Notes under the pieces: model-generated | Databases searched by the model: none | What the model was told of the DNA's origin: nothing | Seen by the model: only the letters and a program-made list of their open reading frames with translations | Program-made: the position numbers and the translations under genes | Shown here: positions 53,879 through 64,000 of the stretch, in pieces | Layout of the letters: each line of letters starts with the position of its first letter | Numbering within the stretch: position 1 is the stretch's first letter | Source of the DNA: Clarireedia homoeocarpa | Taxonomy: Eukaryota > Ascomycota > Leotiomycetes > Helotiales > Rutstroemiaceae | Reading direction: 5' to 3' | Assembly: GCA_001465935.1 (NCBI GenBank) | Contig: LNKV01000029.1 | Location: 508,701-572,700, forward strand | DNA: 64,000 bases

Positions 53879-56689
53879 CTACCCCTCGACATCGACCGAA
53901 TAAGGGGGCTGGCTCAATGGTGTGACCTCATTCAGAATCTCCTCGACACTGTGTCTCAACCCGGCACGGATAATCGGCCATCCAGTGAGTTCACGGGCGG
54001 TTAGTAGTCGCTGAAACTCTCGGAGAAGGCACGTTGGACTGAGAGGCTGCAATAAGAGACCCACGCCAGGTAGATAAATGTCAAGCCCTGCTTCTTCACC
54101 AGAGATCCATTTGCAGATGACATCATCCTCGTCAGTTTGGCGAGGGTTGATTCTTAGGACGTGGGCGGTGCCCTGACCCTGGCCCTGACTCGGTTGATAA
54201 CTGCTTTGCGTTGCCTTTGAACACCCTGGCCCCGTGGGTGGTGAGTCGTAGATTTTTCCGTGCTGGTAGATCCTCAGGTACTCAACGGCAACCAGCAGGC
54301 AGAATGGCTGTGAACAATTGAAATAATCCGCACCGCGTATTGCACAGAAAGCCGATGCCGCATGGAAGGCGCAATGACGGGCATGTGCCGGATTGTCCTG
54401 TATCCACTGTACGATGGATCGTTTAGTCTTTTCCGCATCGGACGAGGAAGCACGCCAGCCTAAAGATGAATGGAGAGACTTTAGAGGCACGTGGCGGAGG
54501 ATGAAGAGAACGTGGTAATGGACCCTTCTAGCTCGGAACATCTGCTCGTCGCTGGAGCCCATGCTCGGACTTTTTGGGAAGATTATCTGCAGCTTAGCGA
54601 ACTTTGCATCGAGGTTTTTGTCCGATATGCTCGCGGGGGCTGCTGCCGTCTTATTTCCATGCATGAGCGAAAGTGCCGTGCTACCCTTGACGGCCCTTCG
54701 CTCTTCAACCCAAAAAATAAACAGTAGGAGTAGCTTGGTGAACTCTGAGGCTTGGCTCAAGTCAACATCAGACGAGCAAAATTCGATGAACAATGCTCTC
54801 AGATTCATTGAAGCCACATTATGACCTACGCCAAACTGATTAGAAATCAACTCGTTTGGTTTCCCAACTGGGACGAACATACAAGTGTCCGAAAGGCAGT
54901 GAGCTTCCCATGCAAAAGCGCTTCCCGCCCTCCACGCAGCATCGTCGCAGGGAAGCTGTTGGTCTAAATCCTCGGCCTGTAGCTTCGGCTGTTTGTCCAT
55001 AAATACAACGGCCATACAATCTAACACTGGAAAGCGAAAAGAGGACACGCGGAGAGTCAGTTGGGTTTCTGGCCAAGATCATTGAAAAATAAAGAAAATT
55101 TCAGGGGTAAAACCTACACCAGGCACAATAAACCAGCCGTCGCTGCGCCTCTGTCCGAATCCAATTCTGCCAATCTCTCGATCCCTCCTCGGGCGCCAGG
55201 GACGGCATCCGGCTGAAGGAGAAATCACTAGAAGAATGATTCATCAGGGGCTGGATAAGTGTTGCTAACCACGCACGTTGTGGTTCTAGGATAACGAGGT
55301 AGTCCCGTAAGCCGCACCACATCAAGCTAGTGTTGCATAGGAGAACAGACTGTGCTATCATCGTCATATCGTAGTTCATAATGGTGATCGCCTACCACGG
55401 AGTTAGCATGATCCAAGAAGACGAAAATTTCCATCTAAACGGACGTCGTTTGGCAGTGCTCTGCGTAGTAGCTCCAACAGCGCAACAATGTATTGCGATC
55501 TCCTCTCTATGGCCGTATATTGACTCCCGACGCTTGCCACGGCAAGAACCAAAATCCAATGAACATCATCTTCTTCCAGGAACGAACAGTGCAAAAAGGG
55601 CATGAGGGGGTCGAAATGCTCAAAGTACAGCTGAATAAATGCGTCCAGAACGCTCTTTTCGGGAAAGGCGTGACAATGGAAGCCGGCTGCCTGTTGCAGT
55701 CTAAAGAATGACAGCATCTCTTCGTAAATCCGAGCGGGGATTGGGCGGACATGGGCCGAGTTTTCCGCGTTTAGGACATTATGGTCAGACGGTTGAAGCT
55801 GGGGAAATAACGACAACGCCCGGCGCCCAGAGCTGTAAGTATCTGGTAATCGCGGGTGTGCAAGTTGGGAGGTACCGGTGATCGAAGAGAACTGTGGAGG
55901 TGGTGGGATATCCATTTCCAGGGAACCTTGGCCGGCAGAGGAAGAAATTGGGTCATTGTGAGGCATCCACGGGAGTAGGGAGCCTATGTCGGAAAGAGAA
56001 AAGGAGAGATCATAAGGATGGTTCAATTGCATCTCCCAATCGAGCTCGAGGTCTGGGAATGGCGTACTGAGGGTCCTAACCGCACTGGACGGTAGAGGTA
56101 CCGACGCGACGGAGCTGGCCGCAGAGTGTTGATCATTCTGTGGGGCAATAGGCACATGGTCGATAGCTTCACAATGAGATCTAGTTGACGCCCTAGTATT
56201 TTCTGCGATAATGGAGAGCGGTGTTGCAGCCTGCATGCCCGTAGCTGATGAAGAGCGGCGCGCTGAGCATGGGCTTTCCACCAGGACATCAACCGGCTGA
56301 GGGGATGTTGGGCTCTGGAAACTGCACTCGCGTTTTTTCTCCTTGCAGCGCAAGCAGGGGAATTCCCCGTCGCAGCGCCTTTTTTCACGGGCGCACAACT
56401 GACAGGCGCGCGTGCTCCTGCAGAATCCGAGGGACTGCGCTGCGGTTGTGCCATGCACTCTGGTGTGCCGCTGCAATGAGTCTCTATGCTTAGGTCAGAA
56501 TAAGACCTTGCAGCAATGGAGAGATCAATAGTCAACGTACTTTCTTGAAAACCCCTTTGAACAAAAGAGACATGAAAAAGACTTGGAGCCAGAGTGACTC
56601 TGCATGTGACGTTCCAGGTGCTCTGGGCGCTTGAAGGACTTATGACACTCTAGACATCGCAGACTGCGGGTGCCTTGCGGAGTGTCCAT
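53879..56689 (-). CDS. Transcription factor 3 with C2H2 fingers plus Zn2Cys6 cluster
   Basis: Four exons, 56689-56541, 56483-55445, 55391-55118 and 55026-53879, give 869 aa. The first exon codes C2H2 finger 1 (CLECHKSFKRPEHLERHMQSH) in about 21 residues. Finger 2 is completed across the first intron (CLFCSKGFSRKDSLQRHTRVH); choosing the acceptor at 56484 gives the exact Cx2Cx12Hx3H spacing. Directly after comes a Zn2Cys6 cluster, CQLCAREKRRCDGEFPCLRC then KEKKREC. The C-terminal half has the fungal-specific TF domain, with RRLVYCAW joined to LLDCMAVVF by the third splice. This triple-zinc architecture is known in a minority of fungal regulators. It sits in the middle of the right-hand enzyme group and is the most plausible pathway-specific activator. 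Confidence 0.88.
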
Positions 56690-56839
56690 TATCAGGCAGC
56701 CGGGAGCAGAGGTGCAAAACTTGGGGGAGGCGGAGGCCTTGTAGGGGGAGGGCAGGAAATTATAGAATTAAATATAAATCGTCGATCTGTTGACTGTCCT
56801 GTCGCTTATGGCCCGTGCGCACGGAATTCTGACACACAC
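56690..56839. promoter_or_regulatory. Upstream region of TF 3
   Basis: GC- and purine-rich stretch (GGGGGAGGCGGAGGCC near 56722) just before the TF 3 start. It is probably the core promoter, cut off upstream by the inverted-repeat element that follows. Confidence 0.4.
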
Positions 56840-57269
56840 CACCAGTGGGTGCACTAACTCATTCGACACTTCTTTTTTTTACCCTCAAAATACACCAAAA
56901 GTCAACGACTTTGAAAATTTAGTATATATTTAATTATAATAATATTGATTTAATAATTTAAGATATATTGAAAGAGTTACTGAAATAATTATATTATTCT
57001 GATAAAAGTATAAATATTTTAGTATCCAAGATTTTATTTTTACTTTTTGAAACTGTAAATATCTATTATATTTAATTACTTATAATATTTTCTGTAAGTT
57101 AAATTTCTCAATAAGAAAAACTTTTTATTAATTCCCAAGCTTTAGATAATATATAAATCAAATATTAAATGAATATAATGATTTAATCTTTTGTGATAAA
57201 TATATAAACTTGATACAAACTTGAAAGTTTTTGGAAAAAGTGTCGAATGAGTTAGTGCACCCACTGGTG
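56840..57269. mobile_element. MITE with 32-bp terminal inverted repeats, AT-rich core
   Basis: The left end, 56840-56871, starts CACCAGTGGGTGCACTAACT. It is matched by its reverse complement ending at 57269 (perfect over about 32 bp). The 360-bp core is extremely AT-rich and non-coding. I could not define target duplications with certainty. The intact ends with an AT-saturated core suggest RIP-like mutation inside an otherwise recognisable element. Confidence 0.78.
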
Positions 57270-57926
57270 CACCTGGTGCACTGTTGTATTAGATTATGTA
57301 AGTCGGTAACACGTAATACTTGTCGAACATCATGGTGGCTGAAACATCAAAGTGTTACAGGAGTTGGGGACACACATATAAGGTGCCGCTGCCCTCTCCG
57401 TAGAATAAAAATAACACAACTAAATCACTTGCTTCAACACCGGGGGTATAATTAACGTCACTCATATGCACAGCCACGAATACGGAAAATCCTGGTCAGC
57501 GATCAGCCAATCAGAGCAATCGAGTGCTGGGGGGACCAAAAATGGTCCTTTTAGGATTGAAATACATTCGTTCATGGAATGTGAGATTGCTTGAACAGTC
57601 TTACAGAACCTAGCTTCAACAGAAAAACGATGGAGAGTAGAAAATTCCGCCAGAGTAACGTCAACCATGATCAGTGAAAAGTATTGTGCCGTGAGCAGCT
57701 CTCAAAACACATTCGTAAGTCAACAGAAAGCACTATGGAGATTTATAGCTTATACCATTCAAGAAAGTACTCTAGGAGTTAACATAAAGCCGTCAGAAGG
57801 TCGCCTCAGCCTAGGCATTGTTGAAAATAACGCGTGTTGTATGCGCTTAGCACACGTTTAAAGTCATATCTGGGGGTGCATCATATTTGGGATGGAGACT
57901 CTACTAAATGCGAGATTATGCCGTCG
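57270..57926. other. Gene-free region between MITE and P450 D
   Basis: Short frames only, with no domain recognised. It holds the 3' UTR of P450 D at its right end. Confidence 0.4.
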
Positions 57927-59901
57927 TTAGCCTCCACGGACAGAAACCCTAACTCGCGGACCTGTGCCCCGGAAACCAGCCGTGAAGCCATCATAAACGT
58001 CCAGGTCGTTCGCGGTCATCGTTTCGTCCTTCGAGAAATCGAAATAGGTCGTGAACATAGCCAATACTAGTGTGAGTTCCGCGTAGGCAAGACTATGTTG
58101 GATATTGTGTTAGAGCGGGTGCACATGATAATTCATAGATATGGGAAAGCGGAAAGCGTCGATAAGAAGAGTCTTGTTTCAACTTACTTTATCCCCAGAC
58201 ACTGCCTCGCTCCTTTCGAAAAGGTCACGAGATATTTATCGAGTTGCTTACCCTCCGGCTGGAGCCAGCGCTCTGGCATGAACTTCCGGGCGTCGGGGCC
58301 CCAGATCTCCGGGTCAAAGTTAACGGTGTAAGCGGAGATGCCCACAATGGTCTGCGATGTTTGATTCAGCCTTTGGGCCCTAGCCAAAGCTTATAAAATC
58401 TTGGAGATAGCTTACACCAGCAGGAATGACTTTCCCATCAACCGTCAACGGAGCAGCGCCTGCTTTCGGCTGGGGAACAATGCGAGGGAGGCGACCTGGC
58501 ACAGGTGTTGCCAAGCGGAGAGCTTCCTTGACGCAGGCGGACTGTACAGTGGGTCGATAGTCAATAGACAGAGATCATATGACTCAAGAAGAGATAAAGG
58601 AGAGCTATGAGGAGAGCTATGAGGGGTGGGTGGACTTACAAGATACGGCAGCTGCTCGATGGACTTGAGATCAAAATCCTCGGCCGTCTTCAGATTTGCT
58701 TGGCGGACCTCGCGTTTGAGAGCCTCGTATGCCTTTCGATTGCTAGTTAATTGGTTGACTGCGACGGCGATGGTCGTGGCGGTAGTGTCTGATCCAGCAA
58801 GGATAATATCGGTGGCCTCAGCGACTAATTCGCGATCCTTAAGGTCAGAAAGCTCGTTGAAAATAACATCGTGGTCCAGAAAATTTCCCGCTGCCATTGT
58901 CTCTTTGAAACTGGACACAGTACTCTGGATCGTCTGACAGCAGCGAGTAGTTGGAATTAGCATATTGCCACACTGTATTCAGAGGGGGGTGCATACCTGG
59001 CCAAGTCGTGCCATATGTGCCGCTGGTCCACCCAGGGAGATGGTTACGGACGGCGGTAGAGCCTGCACGAGGAAGCGAAGGACTGGAAGATACATGAGGT
59101 CCCAGATGGAAGTGGCCAACAGGTCAAATGCTTGCAGGAAACTAGCCTCAAACCTGGTTCCCTTCACATCCCCCATTAGGTCAAAGGACCGACCGAACCC
59201 AAGGTCGGAGATGATATCAACTGTCATGCACCTAGACATTGTACCGATCAGATGATGAAGTCTCTAAACTTGCAAATGGCCTGCACTATCAATCGCGTAC
59301 CTGACTGCATTGTAGATATTAAGAGGACCCTTGTCGCTCATTACCGTAATCACGGTGCAAAGCTTTTCCATCTTCTTGTACAGAAGGTGCTGCATCCCGC
59401 GAATAGATCCCTTTGAGAAAAAATTATTCATCTTCTTTCGCCTCTGCCGATGGAGTGCTTGGTCGGTCTCTACAAAGACGGAGTGTGGTGTTCCAAAGGT
59501 CGAGTAAAAGTACGGGTGTTTTGTGTAGACGTGGTCCTGGGAATAGATCGTGTGGTAGAGACTCGAGTCGGAGATGTGTATCTCATTCGGGCTGATTCGT
59601 AGGGCACGCGTGTCTAGAAACTTGGAGATCAGGATCGATCTATCAGCGAGGATTTCTGGAACGTACTGTACTTGCGGTGCAGCTCCTCGAAGACGATGTC
59701 TGCATGACCACTCTTGCTTACGGAATAGAGCCACCATGTTGATAATGCTGCAAGGCGGGGTCCGCGGAATGAAGCCAAAGGGTGGAGATAGCACAGATAC
59801 AGGGCGTGAAGGAACAGGAATCCGAGGACTACGGCGAGCAAGGTGTTCAGATGAGTCCACGACAGAGACGCGTCTTCCAAAATCATGATGAGGTGCAACA
59901 T
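57927..59901 (-). CDS. Cytochrome P450 monooxygenase D
   Basis: Seven exons, 59901-59667, 59613-59301, 59231-58997, 58933-58640, 58541-58416, 58351-58188 and 58092-57927, give 510 aa. All junctions keep frame and rebuild family motifs: HRKYNTRALRISPNE, LPYLSACVKEALRLATP, VIPAGTIVGISAYTVN and CLGINLAYAEL. It has an N-terminal hydrophobic anchor (HLNTLLAVVLGFLFLHALYL), I-helix ILAGSDTTATT, ExxR in KEALR, FMPERWL and the heme loop FSKGARQCLGI. It is a typical fungal secondary-metabolism P450 and not close to the three in the PKS cluster. It shares the GGCGGGGCCG promoter box with the hydrolase and monooxygenase to its right, suggesting co-regulation. The substrate is probably an aromatic or polyketide intermediate. 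Confidence 0.88.
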
Positions 59902-60241
59902 CGCCGCGTATGAGACTTTTGGCCTTGAGCACTTTCTCAATTAGCCTAACGATGACAGATAAATGATAATGGTCATGAGCTTGATTAAGTATTTCACGCT
60001 GACAAGGGAGAGGAGTTGTCTAGGCGGGGCCGCAAATTCAGTCGGGTGTGGCGGGGGGCCGCCAGTGGGAGTCGAGAGCTCGGCTACTGTAACAAGCCCC
60101 ACTAAGCTGGCATTTCGTAATTTTTGGACGGTCAGAAGGTTCAGAGGATTTGGAAAATGCGTGTTTGTCTGACATTGTACTCCATAAATCTGGATAATGC
60201 AATTTACTCAGGTAATATACCTCCGATAAACGGACTATGCA
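59902..60241. promoter_or_regulatory. P450 D promoter with GGCGGGGCCG box
   Basis: Contains GGCGGGGCCG at 60023-60032, about 120 bp upstream of the P450 start, and a nearby GGCGGGGGGCCGCC run (about 60048-60061). The same 10-mer recurs twice in the hydrolase/monooxygenase promoter. Confidence 0.55.
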
Positions 60242-61463
60242 CTAGGAAAACAAGTAATACGGCTTTGCGTAAGGAAGGTCCATCACTTCTGCCTGCGTTT
60301 CTCTCTGCACCAGCTCTGTTGCTGGCAGCGTATCGACGGAGAAAGGAGCTACAAGACTGTCGCAAAATGGTCAGATCATCCATTTTTGCGAGGAAGGCAA
60401 AAGGAACACATTAACGTACCTCTCATCGTGCAGCGACCAGAACACCCTGCGCGGTTTCCCAAGCCACTCGAGCTGCTTGACCGCGAACTGTGCAGCAGAT
60501 CCATCCCACGGCCGCCCATTGAGGTTGGCTCTCCCTGCAATCCCCAAAACTGCCACGTCGGGCCGAGGCGTAATTTGCTGCAAGATTCCATCATAGGCTC
60601 CCAGATGCGAGTTGATCAAAACAGCCTTGTCCCCAATCACAATATTGAACAGAAGCTGTCCGCCATCAAAGCCACTCATGACATTCTGCTTACGGTCTGC
60701 CATGAACTCCGCAAACGCCAGCAACTTTTCGTCCATCTTGTCTTTCGGAAAGATCTCGTGTAGCCTCATTAGGCCCCAGGTCATGTTATGAGTAATATCC
60801 AGAGTGCAGTCAAAGGGCGTCGCGGAGCCTGTGTAGACACGGCCTGTATCGAAGATATTGGGAAGATCTGCATGGCTAAAGCCAGGCATTAGACAGTGCA
60901 GTGACGGCCACACGTCGACCACGATGGAGGCGAGTTCAGGGTTTGGTCGCGGTGGTGCTTTTGGAGGGCCTGGCCTGGTCGCACAGGTGCCAGCAATGGC
61001 CTGCTCCCGAATATCGCGCGTAAAAAGAGGCACACGCTCGCCTCCGGCAACGGGCATAAGTTGATTTTCGGGGACACCGGCAGCTCGGAGGAGGTTTATG
61101 GCTTCGCCATTAGCGATGACGATCGCGCCCGTGCGAAGGGCCAGTCGGTCAGCGCCTGGTAAGCTGTGTAGAATGTCCGCGTTAGCTAGCTATCTGAATC
61201 TATATCTCGTCGGTGTGAAGTTCCCTAGTCGTTCTTACTGGTCGAAGTGCGCGTGGGAGATCAGAATATAATCTGCCTCGGTTACATCTTCCAACTCGAG
61301 ATGTCGCTTCATCAGCCTAGGCTTATCGAGCCAGGTGTCGTGGAAGATAGTGATTCCATTGGCTTTCAGCCTGAAAGTTGTCGCACCTAATGGATGTTAG
61401 CGGAGTTGCGGCCTACGCTGGGGAGTCCGTACCGAAGAATTCTAATGTTGCTGTTTTTGCCAT
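60242..61463 (-). CDS. Metallo-beta-lactamase-fold hydrolase
   Basis: Four exons, 61463-61433, 61386-61239, 61163-60420 and 60356-60242, give 345 aa. Metal-dependent hydrolase of the UlaG/beta-lactamase-like superfamily. The metal motif ISHAHFDHLPGADRL (HxHxDH) is completed by the second splice. Preceding it are the strand ANGITIFHDTWLDKP, and later a conserved block LLFNIVIGDKAVLINSHLGAY with further candidate ligands, plus SLHDES near the end. The C-terminus VMDLPYAKPYYLFS comes from a small last exon. No signal peptide. Relatives open lactones or hydrolyse esters and thioesters; in aromatic polyketide pathways MBL proteins release the ACP-bound chain, so such a role is possible, though no PKS is seen here. 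It is divergent from FAD monooxygenase 2. Confidence 0.87.
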
Positions 61464-61826
61464 TGTCGTTGCCTGGTGGATATGGATGTAGTGGGTATTG
61501 CTAGGCAGTACGAACGTCGCTCGAGGTTTCTCCTTCAGATATTTAGGTAGGAACGGAACGCACTAACCCGGGCGGGGGTGGCGGGGGTGGCGGGGCCGGC
61601 AAACGAGGAAAGTTGGGATATAGGCTCTTACCGCCAGAGTTGGCAACAATTAAGTTCAGTGGTAGCATAAGTGCAAGGCTGTCGGCCCCGCCACTCAATC
61701 ACGTTGGTTCCCCACCGGCATCAGCTCCAGAGTCTTGAGGCTTGCAAGGCAATCCGTAAACGCCAATCTTTAAGAACAGACATGGCTCCCGTGAAAGCGA
61801 CTAGATGATACAGCACATCTTCTCCA
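61464..61826. promoter_or_regulatory. Divergent promoter of MBL hydrolase and monooxygenase 2
   Basis: A 363-bp region with GGCGGGGCCG at 61589-61598, preceded by two GTGGCGGGGG-like units, and the inverted copy CGGCCCCGCC at 61683-61692. This matches the box upstream of P450 D and is a good candidate site for a zinc-finger regulator. Confidence 0.6.
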
Positions 61827-62371
61827 ATGTCATCTTTCAAGATAATCATCATCGGCGGCGGCCTCTCCGGCTGCCTGCTTGGGAACGGCCTGCGCAACAA
61901 CGGGGTCACAGTCACCGTGTACGAACGAGACCCGCAAGACCAGAAGCGAGAAGGATTTCAGATCCGGCTTGGTGAGTCGGCGATGACTGGTTTTCGAGCA
62001 TGCTTGAAGGAAGACCATGTCCAGAGAATCGTGGACAAATTTGGCCAGTCGGCCGGTAGTACATCGACTGCACCAAGCCTGTACAACTCCCGTTTCCAGC
62101 AAATCCTTGATCTGACCGTGCTGCCGGCCTATTCCAAGTCTTGGGCCATCAATCGAGCTGTTTTGCACAATATACTGTCGGAGCCGCTGGAGGAGGCAGG
62201 GCTCGTGCAGTTTGGGAAGAAGTTCACAAATTACGAGATCTTCAATGATGAGTTGAGATGTGAGAAAGTGCGCATTCATTTCAGCGACGGCTCGGTTGAT
62301 GAATGCGATGTCCTTATCGGTGCCGATGGAAGTAGCTCTATGGTACGCGCAAGCAACATACCAACCATTTC

Positions 62372-62403
<32 letters not shown>

Positions 62404-63496
62404 GGTCTTTGATTCGACTTTACAAGTGTTGACCACTGCCTAGATAAACAAACATGTCGGCCTGAACAATCTTGTCCCTATCGATACTCACTGGAGTTTC
62501 CTAAACAAAGGCAGTATGCCGATCAGTCGATTACAGGAACTTCCCTCGCAACTACAGAAAGGCCCGATTATAACTTTCTCCTCGAAGGCCTCATTATTCT
62601 ATGCTTGTGAGTCCTATCGATGGGTCAGTCATCTGTCTCCTCTAACAACAATAGTATATCTACCTGCAAAGAAAGAGAGCAGGACTGCGGCCACGAAGCA
62701 ACTCGAGTATGATGTCGACGAGGCATCTTTCTACTGGTCTCTCAACATTCCAAGGAGCTACTCCCACTATGAGGATGCCAGGGATATACCAGACACGCTG
62801 GAGTTCTGTCTGAGATATATCAGGGATTGGGCCCCAGAATAGTAAGCCCTTGACCCCACCCACCAGCACATGTCACGACTAACCCCCAACTACCAGCCAC
62901 CAGATGATCAAGTCCGGAACGGAGAACGAGGCTTCGTCGAGAATTGTTGTAACAGCTCTTAGAGCAAGCAATAAACCATCCAAGAATTGGAGAAGAGAAG
63001 TGCAGCGCAATGGCGATTCACCCAAGGGCCATACTCGTGTGTGGCTGATAGGAGATGCAATTCATGCTATGCAGCCTTTTCGGTAAGCTTTTGACGATAG
63101 TACGGAGTATTTATACAGTAACTAATGTGAGGGTCCAGTGGCCAGGGTGGTAATCAGGCGTTTCATGACTGCGCTGAGATTCTTCCTGAATTGCTGGCGT
63201 TGAAAGAGAGTGCGATCTGTGGCACGCTGTCCAGTAAACAGGTGAAAGAAGCCTGCCTGCGCTACGAAGCCACAATGATTGAAAGAGCCTTCGCGTGGGT
63301 TGCAAAGAGCGGAGGGACCTCTGCTTTTGTGAGTGCTTGGATCCTGAGAGTTGCATCAATATGCCCACGACTAATCCGTGTTTAGACTATAAATCTTGAC
63401 AGTTATACTGGGGGGATTATCTACCTAGCTGGCAAGATAGTCGTTCCCCTGGTCTCGATCCTTTATCGGCTTTTCCAGCTGGTGACAGGGAAGTAG
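61827..63496 (+). CDS. FAD-dependent monooxygenase 2 (UbiH/salicylate-hydroxylase type)
   Basis: Six exons, 61827-62342, 62444-62606, 62655-62841, 62897-63082, 63139-63328 and 63386-63496, give 450 aa. Flavoprotein hydroxylase with the FAD motif IIIIGGGLSGCLLGNGL (GxGxxG intact), VLIGADGSSSM (DG motif) and HTRVWLIGDAIHAMQPF continuing over a splice to GQGGNQAFHD (GD motif). The C-terminal GGIIYLAGKIVVPLVSILY is hydrophobic and may bind a membrane. The first intron (62343-62443) carries an uninterrupted run of 28 T (62376-62403), prone to slippage. It belongs to a different subgroup from monooxygenase 1 and lacks the thioredoxin-like extension. It is divergent from the MBL hydrolase and marks the right edge of the enzyme group in this window. 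Confidence 0.88.
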
Positions 63497-64000
63497 ACTG
63501 TTGCCCCTACACGAGGAGAATATATGAGATTGTAAACTTGATTGATTCTTCTATATAACTATAGATAATATAGAGTCTTTTATAGATATCTGTCTTATAG
63601 TAAACGTCTAGCAAATATCTTTGTTCACTATAACGAGACTGCTAATAAAGATACTGAATAATCTTAGAATTTACAACTAAAGAACTAAGAAGATCTTAAA
63701 GATCTCGAGGGTTTATATACACTTAGGGGTCACGTGTAGTCGCGTAGGTCACGTGCCTAAAGTACGTGCACGCTAGTATTTCCAAGCTCTGTTTATAATA
63801 TAAAGAGTTTTTATTTAAGTTTTTAAATATTATAATATCGATTTAATTTAAATTAAAGTTTTATTAAATAATTATAATAAGATTACTAATAAAAATATTA
63901 AATAATCTTAAAATTAATAATTAAAAAATTAAAAGAATTATAAAAATTTAAAAGTTTATATATAAAAAGAGATTATATATTTAATTATATATATACTAAT
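63497..64000. repeat. Duplicated repeat with RIP-like mutation, AT-rich window end
   Basis: A mildly AT-rich copy (about 63562-63720) reads ATAACGAGACTGCTAATAAA and AACTAAAGAACTAAGAAGAT. A second copy (about 63790-63965) reads ATAATAAGATTACTAATAAA and AATTAAAAAATTAAAAGAAT, differing mostly by C to T and G to A. No gene. It probably opens a larger AT-rich repeat block beyond the window. Confidence 0.7.

Noticed and set aside
1..64000. tRNA or rRNA genes
   Set aside because: No convincing cloverleaf or rRNA-like conserved block was noticed by eye; a tRNAscan run would be decisive.

Overview
The window is genomic DNA of a filamentous ascomycete (Pezizomycotina). The genes are split by short introns of about 45-100 bp with GT..AG ends. 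They encode typical fungal secondary-metabolism enzymes and Zn2Cys6 regulators, and they are separated by decayed transposons and AT-rich blocks that look like repeat-induced point mutation (RIP). I cannot name the species. All exon borders were read by eye from frame continuity, splice signals and family motifs.

Region 1 (1-14.9 kb) is a compact polyketide gene cluster. It holds a highly reducing PKS (2,456 aa; KS-AT-DH-MT-pseudoER-KR-ACP), a divergently transcribed stand-alone enoyl reductase of the LovC type, and three cytochrome P450s. Two of the P450s are paralogues of each other and flank the other genes. No thioesterase, condensation or reductase release domain is fused to the PKS, so chain release must happen in trans or be spontaneous. 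A decayed DUF7924-like pseudogene follows (15.7-17.2 kb).

Region 2 (18.5-28.5 kb) holds a delta-12-type fatty acid desaturase, an FAD amine-oxidase-like oxidoreductase, an HSL-type alpha/beta hydrolase, a drug-type MFS transporter and a regulator remnant with one nonsense codon. A 46-bp palindrome-containing element recurs three times between these genes. A solo LTR with perfect target duplications lies beside the third copy.

Region 3 (29-39 kb) has a multi-spanning membrane protein and a secreted GH93 exo-arabinanase. Then comes a transposon graveyard: a dead Tad-like LINE, broken by an inverted-repeat DNA element that itself carries a 328-bp perfect LTR palindrome.

Region 4 (39-46 kb) has a levoglucosan-kinase/AnmK-type sugar kinase that diverges from an MFS sugar transporter. 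Three tandem 16-bp repeats sit in their shared promoter, and a Zn2Cys6 regulator lies beyond. This looks like a small anhydrosugar utilisation module.

Region 5 (46-63.5 kb) is a second cluster of tailoring or catabolic enzymes without a backbone synthase in view: two FAD-dependent monooxygenases, a glutathione S-transferase, an EthD-domain protein, a P450, a metallo-beta-lactamase-fold hydrolase and two regulators, one combining C2H2 fingers with a Zn2Cys6 cluster. A GGCGGGGCCG box recurs in its right-hand promoters. The window ends in AT-rich DNA where a mild and a heavily C-to-T/G-to-A mutated copy of one repeat lie about 0.23 kb apart.
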